Shown: positions 54,856 through 61,597 of the stretch, piece after piece
Numbering within the stretch: the stretch's first letter is position 1
How the letters are laid out: the number at the start of each line of letters is the position of its first letter
From: Prochlorococcus sp. AG-347-M15
GTDB taxonomy: Bacteria; Cyanobacteriota; Cyanobacteriia; PCC-6307; Cyanobiaceae
Reading direction: 5' to 3'
Assembly: GCA_003281185.1 (NCBI GenBank)
Contig: QCCS01000002.1
Location: forward strand, 62,001 to 126,000
DNA length: 64,000 bases
Translations under genes and position numbers: made by a program
The notes under the pieces: generated by a model
Database searches by the model: none
What the model was told of the DNA's origin: nothing
The model's input: only the letters and a program-made list of their open reading frames with translations

Positions 54856-55152
54856 TTATTTTTTTTTCTTCTTCTTATCCTTTTTTTTCTTTTTTACTTT
54901 TTCATAAACCTCATCAGCCTTCTGTTCAATACTGTCCAGCTTATTTGAAAGTTCCATTAAAGTTTCTGCTTTTCCTTCTTTAACGACAGTATCTTTTACC
55001 TCAATAATTTTAACTGGCTCTCCTTTAACTACAGTATCTTTTGTCTCTTCAGTTTTAATTCCAAACTTACCTTTTATAAAATTGGCTATAAAAATAAGAA
55101 CAGGTATATGTGCTATACCACCTATTACTATTCTTGTTTCTGAATAAGCCAT
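54856..55152 (-). CDS. Membrane-anchored lysine-rich hypothetical protein (98 aa)
   Basis: One N-terminal hydrophobic helix (about residues 8-25, IVIGGIAHIPVLIFIANFI) followed by a repeat-like middle (EETKDTVVKGEPVKIIEVKDTVVKEGK, in part, with DTVVK twice) and a predicted coiled coil ending in a long lysine tail. No known family. Convergent with the 61-aa gene with no gap between stops. Confidence 0.6.
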   Translation of the reverse strand: MAYSETRIVIGGIAHIPVLIFIANFIKGKFGIKTEETKDTVVKGEPVKIIEVKDTVVKEGKAETLMELSNKLDSIEQKADEVYEKVKKKKKDKKKKKK

Positions 55153-55295
55153 TATATATAGTTAAAAGTTCTGAGATATTTAAGCATAAATTTAATTTTT
55201 AAATTCGTTTTATTAAGCCAATAAATATTATTAATCATTTCTTGATTCGTAGATCAAAAATCTTGCTATTAATTGAGTAGAGACTTTTTAATCAA

Positions 55296-55385
55296 ATGCC
55301 ATTAGACGTATTTCTAATGAACATGTGTGTTGTAGTTATAGCTCTGCTTATAAGAAGAGAAATCAAACTTAAAAAGGCTAGATAG
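55296..55385 (+). CDS. 29-aa single-span membrane peptide
   Basis: Below track size. It reads MPLDVFLMNMCVVVIALLI then a basic tail RREIKLKKAR: one short hydrophobic helix with positive-inside tail. The next micro-ORF starts three bases after its stop. No family recognised. Confidence 0.45.
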   Translation: MPLDVFLMNMCVVVIALLIRREIKLKKAR

Positions 55386-55388
55386 ATT

Positions 55389-55508
55389 ATGAAGACACAA
55401 ATTTTAAAAGCGCAATACATTCCAAATATCCATGCTATTACCCTTTTACTATTGCTTCTTTTATGTCTGTGGTTACCTCTAGCACTCAGATTCTTATTAA
55501 TAATTTAG
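55389..55508 (+). CDS. 39-aa single-span membrane peptide
   Basis: Below track size. The soluble head MKTQILKAQYIPNIHA is followed by a very hydrophobic leucine-rich helix ending at the stop. It lies three bases after the 29-aa peptide, so the two could be a translationally coupled pair. No family recognised. Confidence 0.45.
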   Translation: MKTQILKAQYIPNIHAITLLLLLLLCLWLPLALRFLLII

Positions 55509-55536
55509 TCGAACTAGTTAGTTAATACCCTTATCC

Positions 55537-55926
55537 TTAAACTCTGCTATAACCAAATTTTGTTTTAAAGATCTTATATGGAACTCCTGTTGCATTCATA
55601 GCTTCAATAACTTTATCTCCAACAGTTCCGTAAAATTCAACAGAAAGATCAGTCCCCAGTTCGGCATGAGCCTCAAGATAAACACCTAATGCTGGATTAG
55701 CTAAATGAGCTAGTAAAGCATTATCATTTTTATAAACTTCTGACCATACGAAACGAAGAGGGTCATCAGGATCTTGATCAAAAGTATGATGGAGCATTCC
55801 TGGTTCGTCAGCTTCAACAGCTTTATCTGTCTTATCCGCAATTTCTAAGTATTCTGGAACCTTATCTTCCTTAACTTTAAGTTTTGCAAGAAGCATAAAT
55901 GGAGTATCTGATCCAAAAATAGACAT
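55537..55926 (-). CDS. Antibiotic biosynthesis monooxygenase (ABM) domain protein
   Basis: A 129-residue ferredoxin-like-fold protein of the ABM type, with LLAKLKVKEDKVPEYLEIA at the N-terminus, HHTFDQDPDDPLRFVWSEVYKNDNALLAHLANPA in pieces, and FYGTVGDKV. ABM proteins act on aromatic or heme-like substrates or are of unknown role. The track adds 15 upstream residues that are encoded by a terminator-like hairpin and T-run; the homologous start MSIFGSDTPF at 55926 directly follows that run. Confidence 0.8.
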   Translation of the reverse strand: MSIFGSDTPFMLLAKLKVKEDKVPEYLEIADKTDKAVEADEPGMLHHTFDQDPDDPLRFVWSEVYKNDNALLAHLANPALGVYLEAHAELGTDLSVEFYGTVGDKVIEAMNATGVPYKIFKTKFGYSRV

Positions 55927-55948
55927 AAAAAAAAGACTCTTGCGAGCC
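55927..55948 (-). terminator. Terminator-like hairpin abutting the ABM gene start codon
   Basis: On the minus strand GGCTC-GCAA-GAGTC is followed by eight T and then directly by the ATG. A hairpin with U-tract placed immediately before the start codon suggests attenuation or a short RNA with partial read-through. A similar arrangement precedes the DUF3764 gene at 57052. Confidence 0.6.
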
Positions 55949-56091
55949 TGAGTGATGGGGATTTCTATCATGACAAATTAATTAGATACAAACAACTCCA
56001 TCAATAGTAAATTTTTATTACTTACAAACACCATATGTAGTGCTAGGATTTTAAAAAGGCTGGGTGATGGGGATTATCCCGCTTTTTGATT

Positions 56092-56117
56092 GGGGCGAAG
56101 CTAAAGCCCTTTTTTTT
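56092..56117 (+). terminator. Rho-independent terminator on the plus strand, possible small RNA 3' end
   Basis: GGGC-GAAGCTAAA-GCCC followed by eight T. No plus-strand gene precedes it, but TAGGAT, a -10-like element with TG extension, lies at 56044-56049, so a transcript of roughly 60 bases is possible. It overlaps the stop of the 49-aa minus-strand gene. Confidence 0.5.
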
Positions 56118-56265
56118 ATGGGTATAACTTTTTAATAGCTTTTTGTTGTTCTTGTTTTTTTATTTCTTCAGCATCATAAACAGGACAAGAATTCTGATTA
56201 AGTGATGAGAAAAAAGTACTCTTTTTAAAACGTTTGAATATAGGAGTCAGTAGTAAAAGTTTCAC
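56116..56265 (-). CDS. 49-aa basic hypothetical protein
   Basis: Below track size. GTG start overlapping the TGA of the upstream 167-aa gene (GTGA), so translation is probably coupled. It reads KLLLLTPIFKRFKKS, then NQNSCPVYDAEEIKKQEQQKAI in parts, ending KKLYP. A short hydrophobic start and a charged helical tail; no family recognised. Confidence 0.5.
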   Translation of the reverse strand: MKLLLLTPIFKRFKKSTFFSSLNQNSCPVYDAEEIKKQEQQKAIKKLYP

Positions 56266-56765
56266 TTTTTAGATTTGCTAAATTGCTCAAACATACTTAA
56301 ATATTGCAGAGGAAAAACTCTGGTTAAATCCTCAATTCTCTCTTCATCCAATACAACACCCTCAGGCAATTTCTTGATTAATTTTGGAATAGCTTTTTTT
56401 GTCTCTTCTCTACAGAAGTTAATTCTATAAGTGGCTTCTTTTTTAATATCATTTTTAATTAATCCATCTTTTTCAAGCATTGATTTTAAATCAAGATTAT
56501 TTCCTTTCAGAAGAGCAATTAAAACACTATCTGCAATTTTTAAAGCTTCTGCAGGCTCTTTATCCTTGTTTATTCCAAATACCCATGTACAGGCACCAAC
56601 ACCCAATGCTCTTGCGATACAGTCATCATTTCCAATTTCATCACAGGGTAATCTAAAAGATTCTTCGATTTTTTTCAGATCATAACCATTCTCACCTTCT
56701 GGGAATCCAGCATTCGCAGAAAAAGGAAATAGAAATAATATTGTGGCAAGAATTAGGCGTTTCAA
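56262..56765 (-). CDS. Secreted hypothetical protein (167 aa), parent of a local paralogue family
   Basis: A signal peptide (MKRLILATILFLFPFSANA) is followed by a soluble helical protein with cysteines in LPCDEIGNDDCIAR, GACTW and NFCREE. Function unknown. Two relatives lie in the same island: a C-terminal-half homologue at 53706-53999 and an N-terminal fragment at 58179-58313 (MKSLIFAVILSLFPF, FPDGENVFDLKKIKESFR). It is six bases downstream of the DUF3764 gene and coupled to the 49-aa gene. Confidence 0.7.
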   Translation of the reverse strand: MKRLILATILFLFPFSANAGFPEGENGYDLKKIEESFRLPCDEIGNDDCIARALGVGACTWVFGINKDKEPAEALKIADSVLIALLKGNNLDLKSMLEKDGLIKNDIKKEATYRINFCREETKKAIPKLIKKLPEGVVLDEERIEDLTRVFPLQYLSMFEQFSKSKK

Positions 56766-56770
56766 AATTA

Positions 56771-57052
56771 TTAAGAAATCCAGCGGTTAATTATTGTCCC
56801 TTCATAAATATGACCGGACGCCTCAACTATTGGTTTAGTTTCCGGGTTAACAAAGATGTCGTAACAAGTATTTACTGGTCCTTGAAACATAACTGTCGCT
56901 CTTTTGGGGTCTTCCAGTGATTTGCCAATATAAAAAGTTTTTACTCCCATCTCTTTAAACATGGCCTGTTGTTCAGGAGCATTCATATGAGCCTCATATT
57001 CCTCAAAAGTATTGCTTAATTTGAAATCTAAAACAGTTGTTTCAATTGACAT
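56771..57052 (-). CDS. DUF3764 family protein
   Basis: A 93-residue protein recognised as DUF3764, small ferredoxin-like-fold proteins common in marine cyanobacteria (FKLSNTFEEYEAHMNAPEQQ, then KTFYIGKSLEDPKRATVMFQG in part). Function unknown. The ATG directly follows a hairpin plus seven-T tract. It heads a minus-strand unit with the 167-aa secreted protein and the 49-aa protein. Confidence 0.78.
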   Translation of the reverse strand: MSIETTVLDFKLSNTFEEYEAHMNAPEQQAMFKEMGVKTFYIGKSLEDPKRATVMFQGPVNTCYDIFVNPETKPIVEASGHIYEGTIINRWIS

Positions 57053-57074
57053 AAAAAAAGGAGCTGAATGCCCC
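57053..57074 (-). terminator. Terminator-like hairpin abutting the DUF3764 gene start codon
   Basis: Minus strand GGGGC-ATTCA-GCTCC (one G-U pair) followed by seven T and then the ATG. A -10-like TAGAAT ends a few bases upstream, so the leader would consist of little more than this hairpin. Same layout as at the ABM gene. Confidence 0.6.
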
Positions 57075-57132
57075 CTTATTCTAGATCGAATGTCAATAAT
57101 TTAAAGAATTTTTTTTTACCACTTATTCGTAT

Positions 57133-57417
57133 TTATGCACTTTGCCAAAACCACTGTTTTGATTCTAGTTTATTTTCATATTTTGTTTGAATTTGCACTG
57201 GTACAACTTTGTTTTTAGGTTCAATTTTTTCCAATTTACTATTTCTCTTAGCTTCATCAAGACTTATCAAAAAAATGATTACAAAAATAACAGAAAACAT
57301 GTAAACAAAACTATAAAACGGGCCGTATTTATTTCCTATGAACCCTGCAGTTTCTAGGGAAATTAAAGTAGCAATCGTGAGATCGCCAAGAGGAAGTTGA
57401 GACCATCTAATCATCAA
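57133..57417 (-). CDS. Hypothetical membrane protein (94 aa)
   Basis: Two hydrophobic segments (about residues 10-27 and 33-51, the second FVYMFSVIFVIIFLISL) followed by a charged soluble tail with KNKVVPVQIQTKYENK. Likely a thylakoid or plasma membrane protein. I do not recognise the family. Confidence 0.6.
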   Translation of the reverse strand: MMIRWSQLPLGDLTIATLISLETAGFIGNKYGPFYSFVYMFSVIFVIIFLISLDEAKRNSKLEKIEPKNKVVPVQIQTKYENKLESKQWFWQSA

Positions 57418-57519
57418 TAAAAGATTTAGCTATATGAAAGATAAAACATAAGATATAAATTCTCAAGGGTAAAAAGCATAAAAAAGCAAAATTGATTAAA
57501 AATCATATTTACTAGATAG

Positions 57520-57669
57520 CTATCCTCCTACTTTGACGTATTCAAGATTGTAGATATATCTTTCACCATCATTATTATTATCATCGTCATCATCGCCAAA
57601 AGATGAAATTAAAACATATATTCCGGTAAGTCCTAAGATCATTGAAAGGTAGAGAATTGGATCTGTCAT
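57520..57669 (-). CDS. 49-aa single-span protein with Asp/Asn run
   Basis: Below track size. MTDPILYLSMILGLTGIYVLI forms one membrane helix, then FGDDDDDNNNDGE is a strongly acidic run, then YIYNLEYVKVGG. The acidic run might bind divalent cations, which is only a guess. Well-formed start and stop; family not recognised. Confidence 0.5.
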   Translation of the reverse strand: MTDPILYLSMILGLTGIYVLISSFGDDDDDNNNDGERYIYNLEYVKVGG

Positions 57670-57705
57670 ATTTTCTTGATAATAATTATGGTTGATTTCT
57701 GCAGC

Positions 57706-57831
57706 TTAAGCGGCAGTCTCATGACAACCATGTGGATACTCTAGGAAGTCTTTATTATTCACTGAGTATTTATACGTACCTACTCCCGAACTTAATCGTT
57801 CCTTAACCCGTACAAATTTGAAATCACGAAT
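57706..57831 (-). pseudogene. Gene fragment, homologous to the fragment at 54380-54508
   Basis: A 41-codon open frame without ATG, preceded by TAG. It reads RDFKFVRVKERLSSGVGTYKY and ends YPHGCHETAA. The composition looks coding and the FKFVRVKE part matches KYVRFEE in the other fragment. Probably the 3' end of a decayed gene. Confidence 0.45.
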
Positions 57832-57843
57832 CTAAAACTTTTT

Positions 57844-58011
57844 TCAGCTGTTAGTTTTAAATTCTCCAGAATCGATCAGATTTTTTATTAGACGTTTGTT
57901 TTCGGTATTTAGATTTTCTAATGAAGATTTTGTGAATTGTTCTTTTGCCTCAAATTTTGCTGTTTTAATTATTTTTTTATTTGGTAATTTTTTATGAGGC
58001 TCTGATTGCAT
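57844..58011 (-). CDS. 55-aa basic hypothetical protein
   Basis: Below track size. MQSEPHKKLPNKKIIKTAKFEAKEQ followed by SSLENLNTENKRLIKNLIDSGEF: a basic, probably helical protein. ATG start and clear stop. No family recognised. It lies just upstream of the 12-bp repeat cluster. Confidence 0.5.
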   Translation of the reverse strand: MQSEPHKKLPNKKIIKTAKFEAKEQFTKSSLENLNTENKRLIKNLIDSGEFKTNS

Positions 58012-58124
58012 TTTTCTTTTTTAATAATTTCGTAATATTTTACAAGCACGTCACGTTTTCTTGAGTATGAATTTTTACAAAAAATAAGTTAAATTTAAAA
58101 TCTTAAAGTATTTTCTTGGCAGCT

Positions 58125-58160
58125 CTGTGGAAAAACCTGTGCAAAAATCTGTGGAAAATT
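58125..58160 (+). repeat. Three 12-bp tandem repeats resembling DnaA boxes (iteron-like)
   Basis: CTGTGGAAAAAC, CTGTGCAAAAAT and CTGTGGAAAATT are directly adjacent with a strict 12-base period. TGTGGAAAA differs by one base from the DnaA box TGTGGATAA. No ORF crosses it convincingly. Confidence 0.7.
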
Positions 58161-58178
58161 TTTATAAAATTTGAACAA

Positions 58179-58313
58179 TTAAATATCGATTATTAGTTTC
58201 CTAAAAGACTCTTTAATTTTTTTCAGATCAAAAACATTCTCACCATCAGGAAAACAAGCTTGAGCGTAAAAAGGAAATAAAGATAATATTACAGCAAAAA
58301 TTAAGCTTTTCAT
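58179..58313 (-). pseudogene. N-terminal fragment of a paralogue of the 167-aa secreted protein
   Basis: A 44-codon ORF: signal peptide MKSLIFAVILSLFPFYAQA, then CFPDGENVFDLKKIKESFRK, closely matching the first 40 residues of the gene at 56262-56765, after which it ends LIIDI. The remaining 120 residues are missing. Probably a truncated duplicate. Confidence 0.75.
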
Positions 58314-58317
58314 TCAT

Positions 58318-58512
58318 TTATTCAATAATAATTGTCCCACCCATTCCGAAAGATGCATGCGGAGAGCATACATAATAATATTCTCCTGATGAAACGCCCT
58401 TCGTATTCCATGATATCTTTCCATTTTGCGTTCCAGGAGTTCCAGAAATTATCCCTGTAGTGACCTGATCACCTCCTCCACGAGAAAATTTAGTCTTTAT
58501 ATAGAACGGATG
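58318..58512 (-). pseudogene. 5'-truncated cupredoxin (plastocyanin-like) gene
   Basis: The C-terminal half of a small blue-copper-type domain: GTPGTQNGKISW, GEYYYVCSPHASFGMGGTIIIE in pieces, with the copper ligands Cys, His and Met in the order C-x2-H-x4-M. The N-terminal half, including the first ligand histidine, is absent; upstream the frame runs into the antisense of the tRNA-Thr remnant, which ends the homology. The track start at 58581 is therefore not a real N-terminus. Confidence 0.7.
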
Positions 58513-58570
58513 AGCGGTAGAGCACTCCCTTGGTAAGGGAGAGTTATAGGGTTCAATTCCCGACAAAGAT
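58513..58570 (+). repeat. Partial tRNA-Thr copy, probable right attachment site
   Basis: 31 bases from AGCGGTAGAGC to GGGAGAG are identical to tRNA-Thr, covering part of the D-arm and the whole anticodon arm. The rest (TTATAGGGTTCAATTCCCGACAAAGAT in part) is a degenerate T-arm and 3' acceptor strand. The 5' acceptor strand is missing, so it cannot be a functional tRNA. It is the same orientation as the intact gene. Confidence 0.9.
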
Positions 58571-59710
58571 CCTTTCAACAAGATTGTTTAACTTAGCGCA
58601 ATCTACGATAAGTGGAGAGACTGCCATTTTAGAATGATATATAGGAGGATTGCATTGAAATAAATGATAGTTTAAATTCATCAAGGCACTTAATCTTGAA
58701 TACCATGAACTGGGGGAATTAGGAGGTCCATAAATATTACCGTCATAACATCTAAGATCTTTATATAGTTCAACGACATGAGTTCCCTCTCTCATCCAAA
58801 TCATATTGGAAAGGGCAGCACCATGCATGCTAATAACGCATGCTGCTCTATTAAATTCAAAGACTTGTTGACTAAATGACATTTGACTTGGTTCTATTAC
58901 TTTTACTTCAAATTGTGACTTTAAGAAATCAATCATTTCCTCTTCATTAACTATTATCCTTTTAGAATTTTGATGCCTCTTAACATAAAGAACATAAGAT
59001 TTTTTTGATAAAGATGTTGAATTGTTGGTTTTTGCCAAAATAATTTTTCTTATTTCTAGTAGGCATGGATCAAATTCTGTTTGTCTACCATTGGAATTAA
59101 TAACCTTCATTTTTTGAAAAATTGCTCTAGAAGAATCATGAATAATGCAGTCATTTTTAAAACCTAATGCTCTTATAGAGTCAATTGCAAATTCAGTCAT
59201 GTTTGATCTTGGGATCAGAAACTGATCATTTGTTTCGAGAATGTCTTTACATAGCCAAATTCGCACAAGTGCTTCTGTTAGCCAATGAGCAATATTGGAG
59301 TAGGAGAATGGATTAAAAAAAAGAACATATGAACCAGCCTTAAATTCATGTGAACTTCTCTGAAAAATCATTTTTTTATAAGCTGAAATTAGAATTATTG
59401 ATTGAGCAAGATTTTCAATAGGTAAATTGTATGGCAAGACTAAACCCTTTGAAGATACTACTCCTAGTAACGAAACACGAGTTTTTTGACAACTAAAAAT
59501 CTTTAATAATGGAGACTTATAAGAATCGTAAAAACCTATTGCTGATTCTGGTAATTGTTTTTTTAGGGAAGGAATATCAAGATTAATTCTTTGACTTTGA
59601 TTTATTTTAGAAAAGCTGTTAACTCCAATAAATCTAAAATAAATAAATGATTTGTGAATTGGGACGACTAAAGAACTTAATGCTTTAAGAAAATAATAAA
59701 ATACTCTCAT
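58553..59710 (-). CDS. GT61-family glycosyltransferase (DUF563)
   Basis: A 385-residue protein of the GT61 type, with YVLYVKRHQNSKRIIVNEEEM and the hallmark AACVISMHGAALSNMIWM, in pieces, followed by VVELYKD. Likely modifies a surface polysaccharide or glycan; acceptor unknown. The last codons, encoding about IFVGN, and the stop lie inside the tRNA-Thr remnant, so its 3' end was formed or trimmed by the integration event. Confidence 0.8.
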   Translation of the reverse strand: MRVFYYFLKALSSLVVPIHKSFIYFRFIGVNSFSKINQSQRINLDIPSLKKQLPESAIGFYDSYKSPLLKIFSCQKTRVSLLGVVSSKGLVLPYNLPIENLAQSIILISAYKKMIFQRSSHEFKAGSYVLFFNPFSYSNIAHWLTEALVRIWLCKDILETNDQFLIPRSNMTEFAIDSIRALGFKNDCIIHDSSRAIFQKMKVINSNGRQTEFDPCLLEIRKIILAKTNNSTSLSKKSYVLYVKRHQNSKRIIVNEEEMIDFLKSQFEVKVIEPSQMSFSQQVFEFNRAACVISMHGAALSNMIWMREGTHVVELYKDLRCYDGNIYGPPNSPSSWYSRLSALMNLNYHLFQCNPPIYHSKMAVSPLIVDCAKLNNLVERIFVGN

Positions 59711-60048
59711 TCAATCAAATCCTAAAAATAAATTCTCAATCAGAAATGCATTTAGGGTATCATAAAACAGTATCTGGCATTATTTGAAATAAGGAAGGAT
59801 TGTGAAGATAGTCTTTATAATATTTAAAAATTCAAGCAAAAATTACGAAAACATTAGGTAAAACTTCTATTAAAGTTTTAGATTAATGGATTAGAGATGT
59901 AATTTAGTAAAAAAGATTAAAAAGGAACGCAAGTTACCATTTAATAAAAAGACGCAGTCGAAATTTATAGAATTTCTTTTAGAAAATGTCATTTTGATTT
60001 TGTAGTCTATGTACCGTTTTGATATCTTTCTTAAGCTAATAATTAAAT
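59711..60048. other. Gene-free stretch
   Basis: About 340 bases of A/T-rich sequence upstream of the GT61 gene and of the 60-aa gene. I see no convincing ORF, RNA gene, long repeat or terminator. Confidence 0.5.
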
Positions 60049-60231
60049 ATGAGTTATTTTGCCGAACCTAACCATATTGAATATGATGCATGGTTTGATG
60101 AAAATATTGACCCTCTAGACTTGATTGATTATTTTGATGAAAAGGATTTCACTGATTCAGTACACGTAAAGTTTCATAAGATGTCAACTAGAAATTTAAC
60201 AATTGGGGCCTCCAATAATTTACACCGGTAA
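60049..60231 (+). CDS. Hypothetical 60-aa acidic protein
   Basis: Small acidic protein (FAEPNHIEYDAWFDENIDPLDLIDYFDE in parts) with a basic C-terminus. No membrane segment, no known family. Isolated between two minus-strand genes. Confidence 0.55.
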   Translation: MSYFAEPNHIEYDAWFDENIDPLDLIDYFDEKDFTDSVHVKFHKMSTRNLTIGASNNLHR

Positions 60232-60272
60232 AATTAAAGTGTTTTTTATTAATCAAATATTTTTCGTAATCC

Positions 60273-60659
60273 TTATGTAGAGTATGTTCCATCACTTTCC
60301 CTTCTTGCCTTCGCTAATACAATTTCATCTACAACTTTTTGAATCATATAAGCACTTTTTCTGCCGTAACATTTTTCTTTTTTGATGTTTTCAAAATCAC
60401 TCTGAATAGAAGTAACATATTCACAACAATCACATTTAATTGTAATTTTGTTTCCTCGATAAATATATAGAGCTTTAGAAAAAATCCATTGTTGAACCGA
60501 AATACTTTCCCAACTATCAAAATTTGACCACTCATCAAAATCTCTATTAAAAATATCTTTCAATCCCTCTATTTTATTTATATATGATAAGTCAGTATTT
60601 TCTCTTAACTCATCTTTAGTTCCAATTACTTTGACAGAATTTTGATTCATCTTTAACAA
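60273..60659 (-). CDS. Hypothetical protein with a cysteine cluster (128 aa)
   Basis: A soluble protein with a CDCCEY cluster near residue 77 and a further Cys in KCYGRKSAYM, possibly a metal site. The ATG three codons into the track ORF (MNQNSVKVIG, at 60650) is an equally good start. No family recognised. Confidence 0.6.
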   Translation of the reverse strand: MLKMNQNSVKVIGTKDELRENTDLSYINKIEGLKDIFNRDFDEWSNFDSWESISVQQWIFSKALYIYRGNKITIKCDCCEYVTSIQSDFENIKKEKCYGRKSAYMIQKVVDEIVLAKARRESDGTYST

Positions 60660-60720
60660 AACAATAAAATAACTCTATAAAATCTAAAGGAAATTTCAAA
60701 ATCACAAAAGAGAAAATGTC

Positions 60721-61188
60721 TTAAATAAGATCATTTATTGCTTTATCTAATCTAGAAGTATGATTTGTATTTCTAAGCAATTCAAAATCCTTAAAATCAA
60801 ATCCAGGACCAACACAACAACTCACCAAAGTAAAGTCTCCTCTACTTTTTGCCGCTTGCCAATATCCAGCTGGAATCATTTCTACTGGGTTATTAGAATC
60901 TAATATCAAATTTCTTATCAACTTATTATCGTTATCAAGGCACCATAAATTCAGTGGATCACCTCTAAGATATATCCAAATTTCATCTGAATCTTTTACT
61001 CTATGCCATGCACTTTTTGCATCTCTCTCCAATAGATAATAAATTCCTGTAATGAAGTTTCTACTTTGACCATCTTCCCTTATTAGAGAACTTTTACTCC
61101 TTACGATCTCCCTAAACCATCCACCTTCAGGATGAGGAGATAAATTAAATTGTTTAATTATTTCTATATTTTTTTGAATAGGGTTCAC
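60721..61188 (-). CDS. DUF985 (cupin_5) family protein
   Basis: A 155-residue cupin. The DUF985 segments are LSPHPEGGWFREI, YYLLERDAKSAWHRVKDSDEIWIYLRG in parts, MIPAGYWQAAK and SCCVGPGFDF. Cupins of this family are small metal-binding barrels whose enzymatic role is largely unknown. Length is normal. Confidence 0.88.
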   Translation of the reverse strand: MNPIQKNIEIIKQFNLSPHPEGGWFREIVRSKSSLIREDGQSRNFITGIYYLLERDAKSAWHRVKDSDEIWIYLRGDPLNLWCLDNDNKLIRNLILDSNNPVEMIPAGYWQAAKSRGDFTLVSCCVGPGFDFKDFELLRNTNHTSRLDKAINDLI

Positions 61189-61271
61189 TTCACAAAAATA
61201 TCTTTAAAAATTCATCTCATAAGTATATAGAAACCTGATAATAAATCAAAATGAAATTTAGTTTCTAAAGT

Positions 61272-61415
61272 TTAAGCACAAATAACTGACAAGTCTACAA
61301 AATTCTTATTTTCGTCTGCAAGTTCAGTAATGATTCTATTGAGCCATTCAGAGGTCGTTTCACAATAGCCTACATTTAAAATAGTTTTTTGATTCGCTGT
61401 TTCTTCTTTTTTCAT
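61272..61415 (-). CDS. 47-aa hypothetical protein
   Basis: Below track size. MKKEETANQKTILNVGYC, then TSEWLNRIITELADENKN, ending VDLSVICA. Soluble and helical, with two cysteines. It is the only gene-like feature between the cupin and the 61-aa gene. Family not recognised. Confidence 0.5.
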   Translation of the reverse strand: MKKEETANQKTILNVGYCETTSEWLNRIITELADENKNFVDLSVICA

Positions 61416-61597
61416 AGTTAAAGTATTTTCTATAAAATTAGTCTTTAATTAAATTTATGTGAATAAGTCTTAATTACTATCTATTCCAAAAAGTTGTATT
61501 TAATACATATTTAATAAATACTAGTAAACAAATAAAATTAAATCGTTGACAAGAAAATCTATACAAGTAAGAGTAGAAAAAATTTATTATTTAACCT

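Noticed and set aside
58504-58581. N-terminus of the 87-aa cupredoxin ORF (MLKGSLSGIEPYNSPLPREC)
   Set aside because: It is antisense of the partial tRNA-Thr copy; cupredoxin homology begins only after it.
60344-60538. 64-aa minus-strand ORF
   Set aside because: It lies within the 128-aa gene in another frame and shows A/T-driven composition without domain features.
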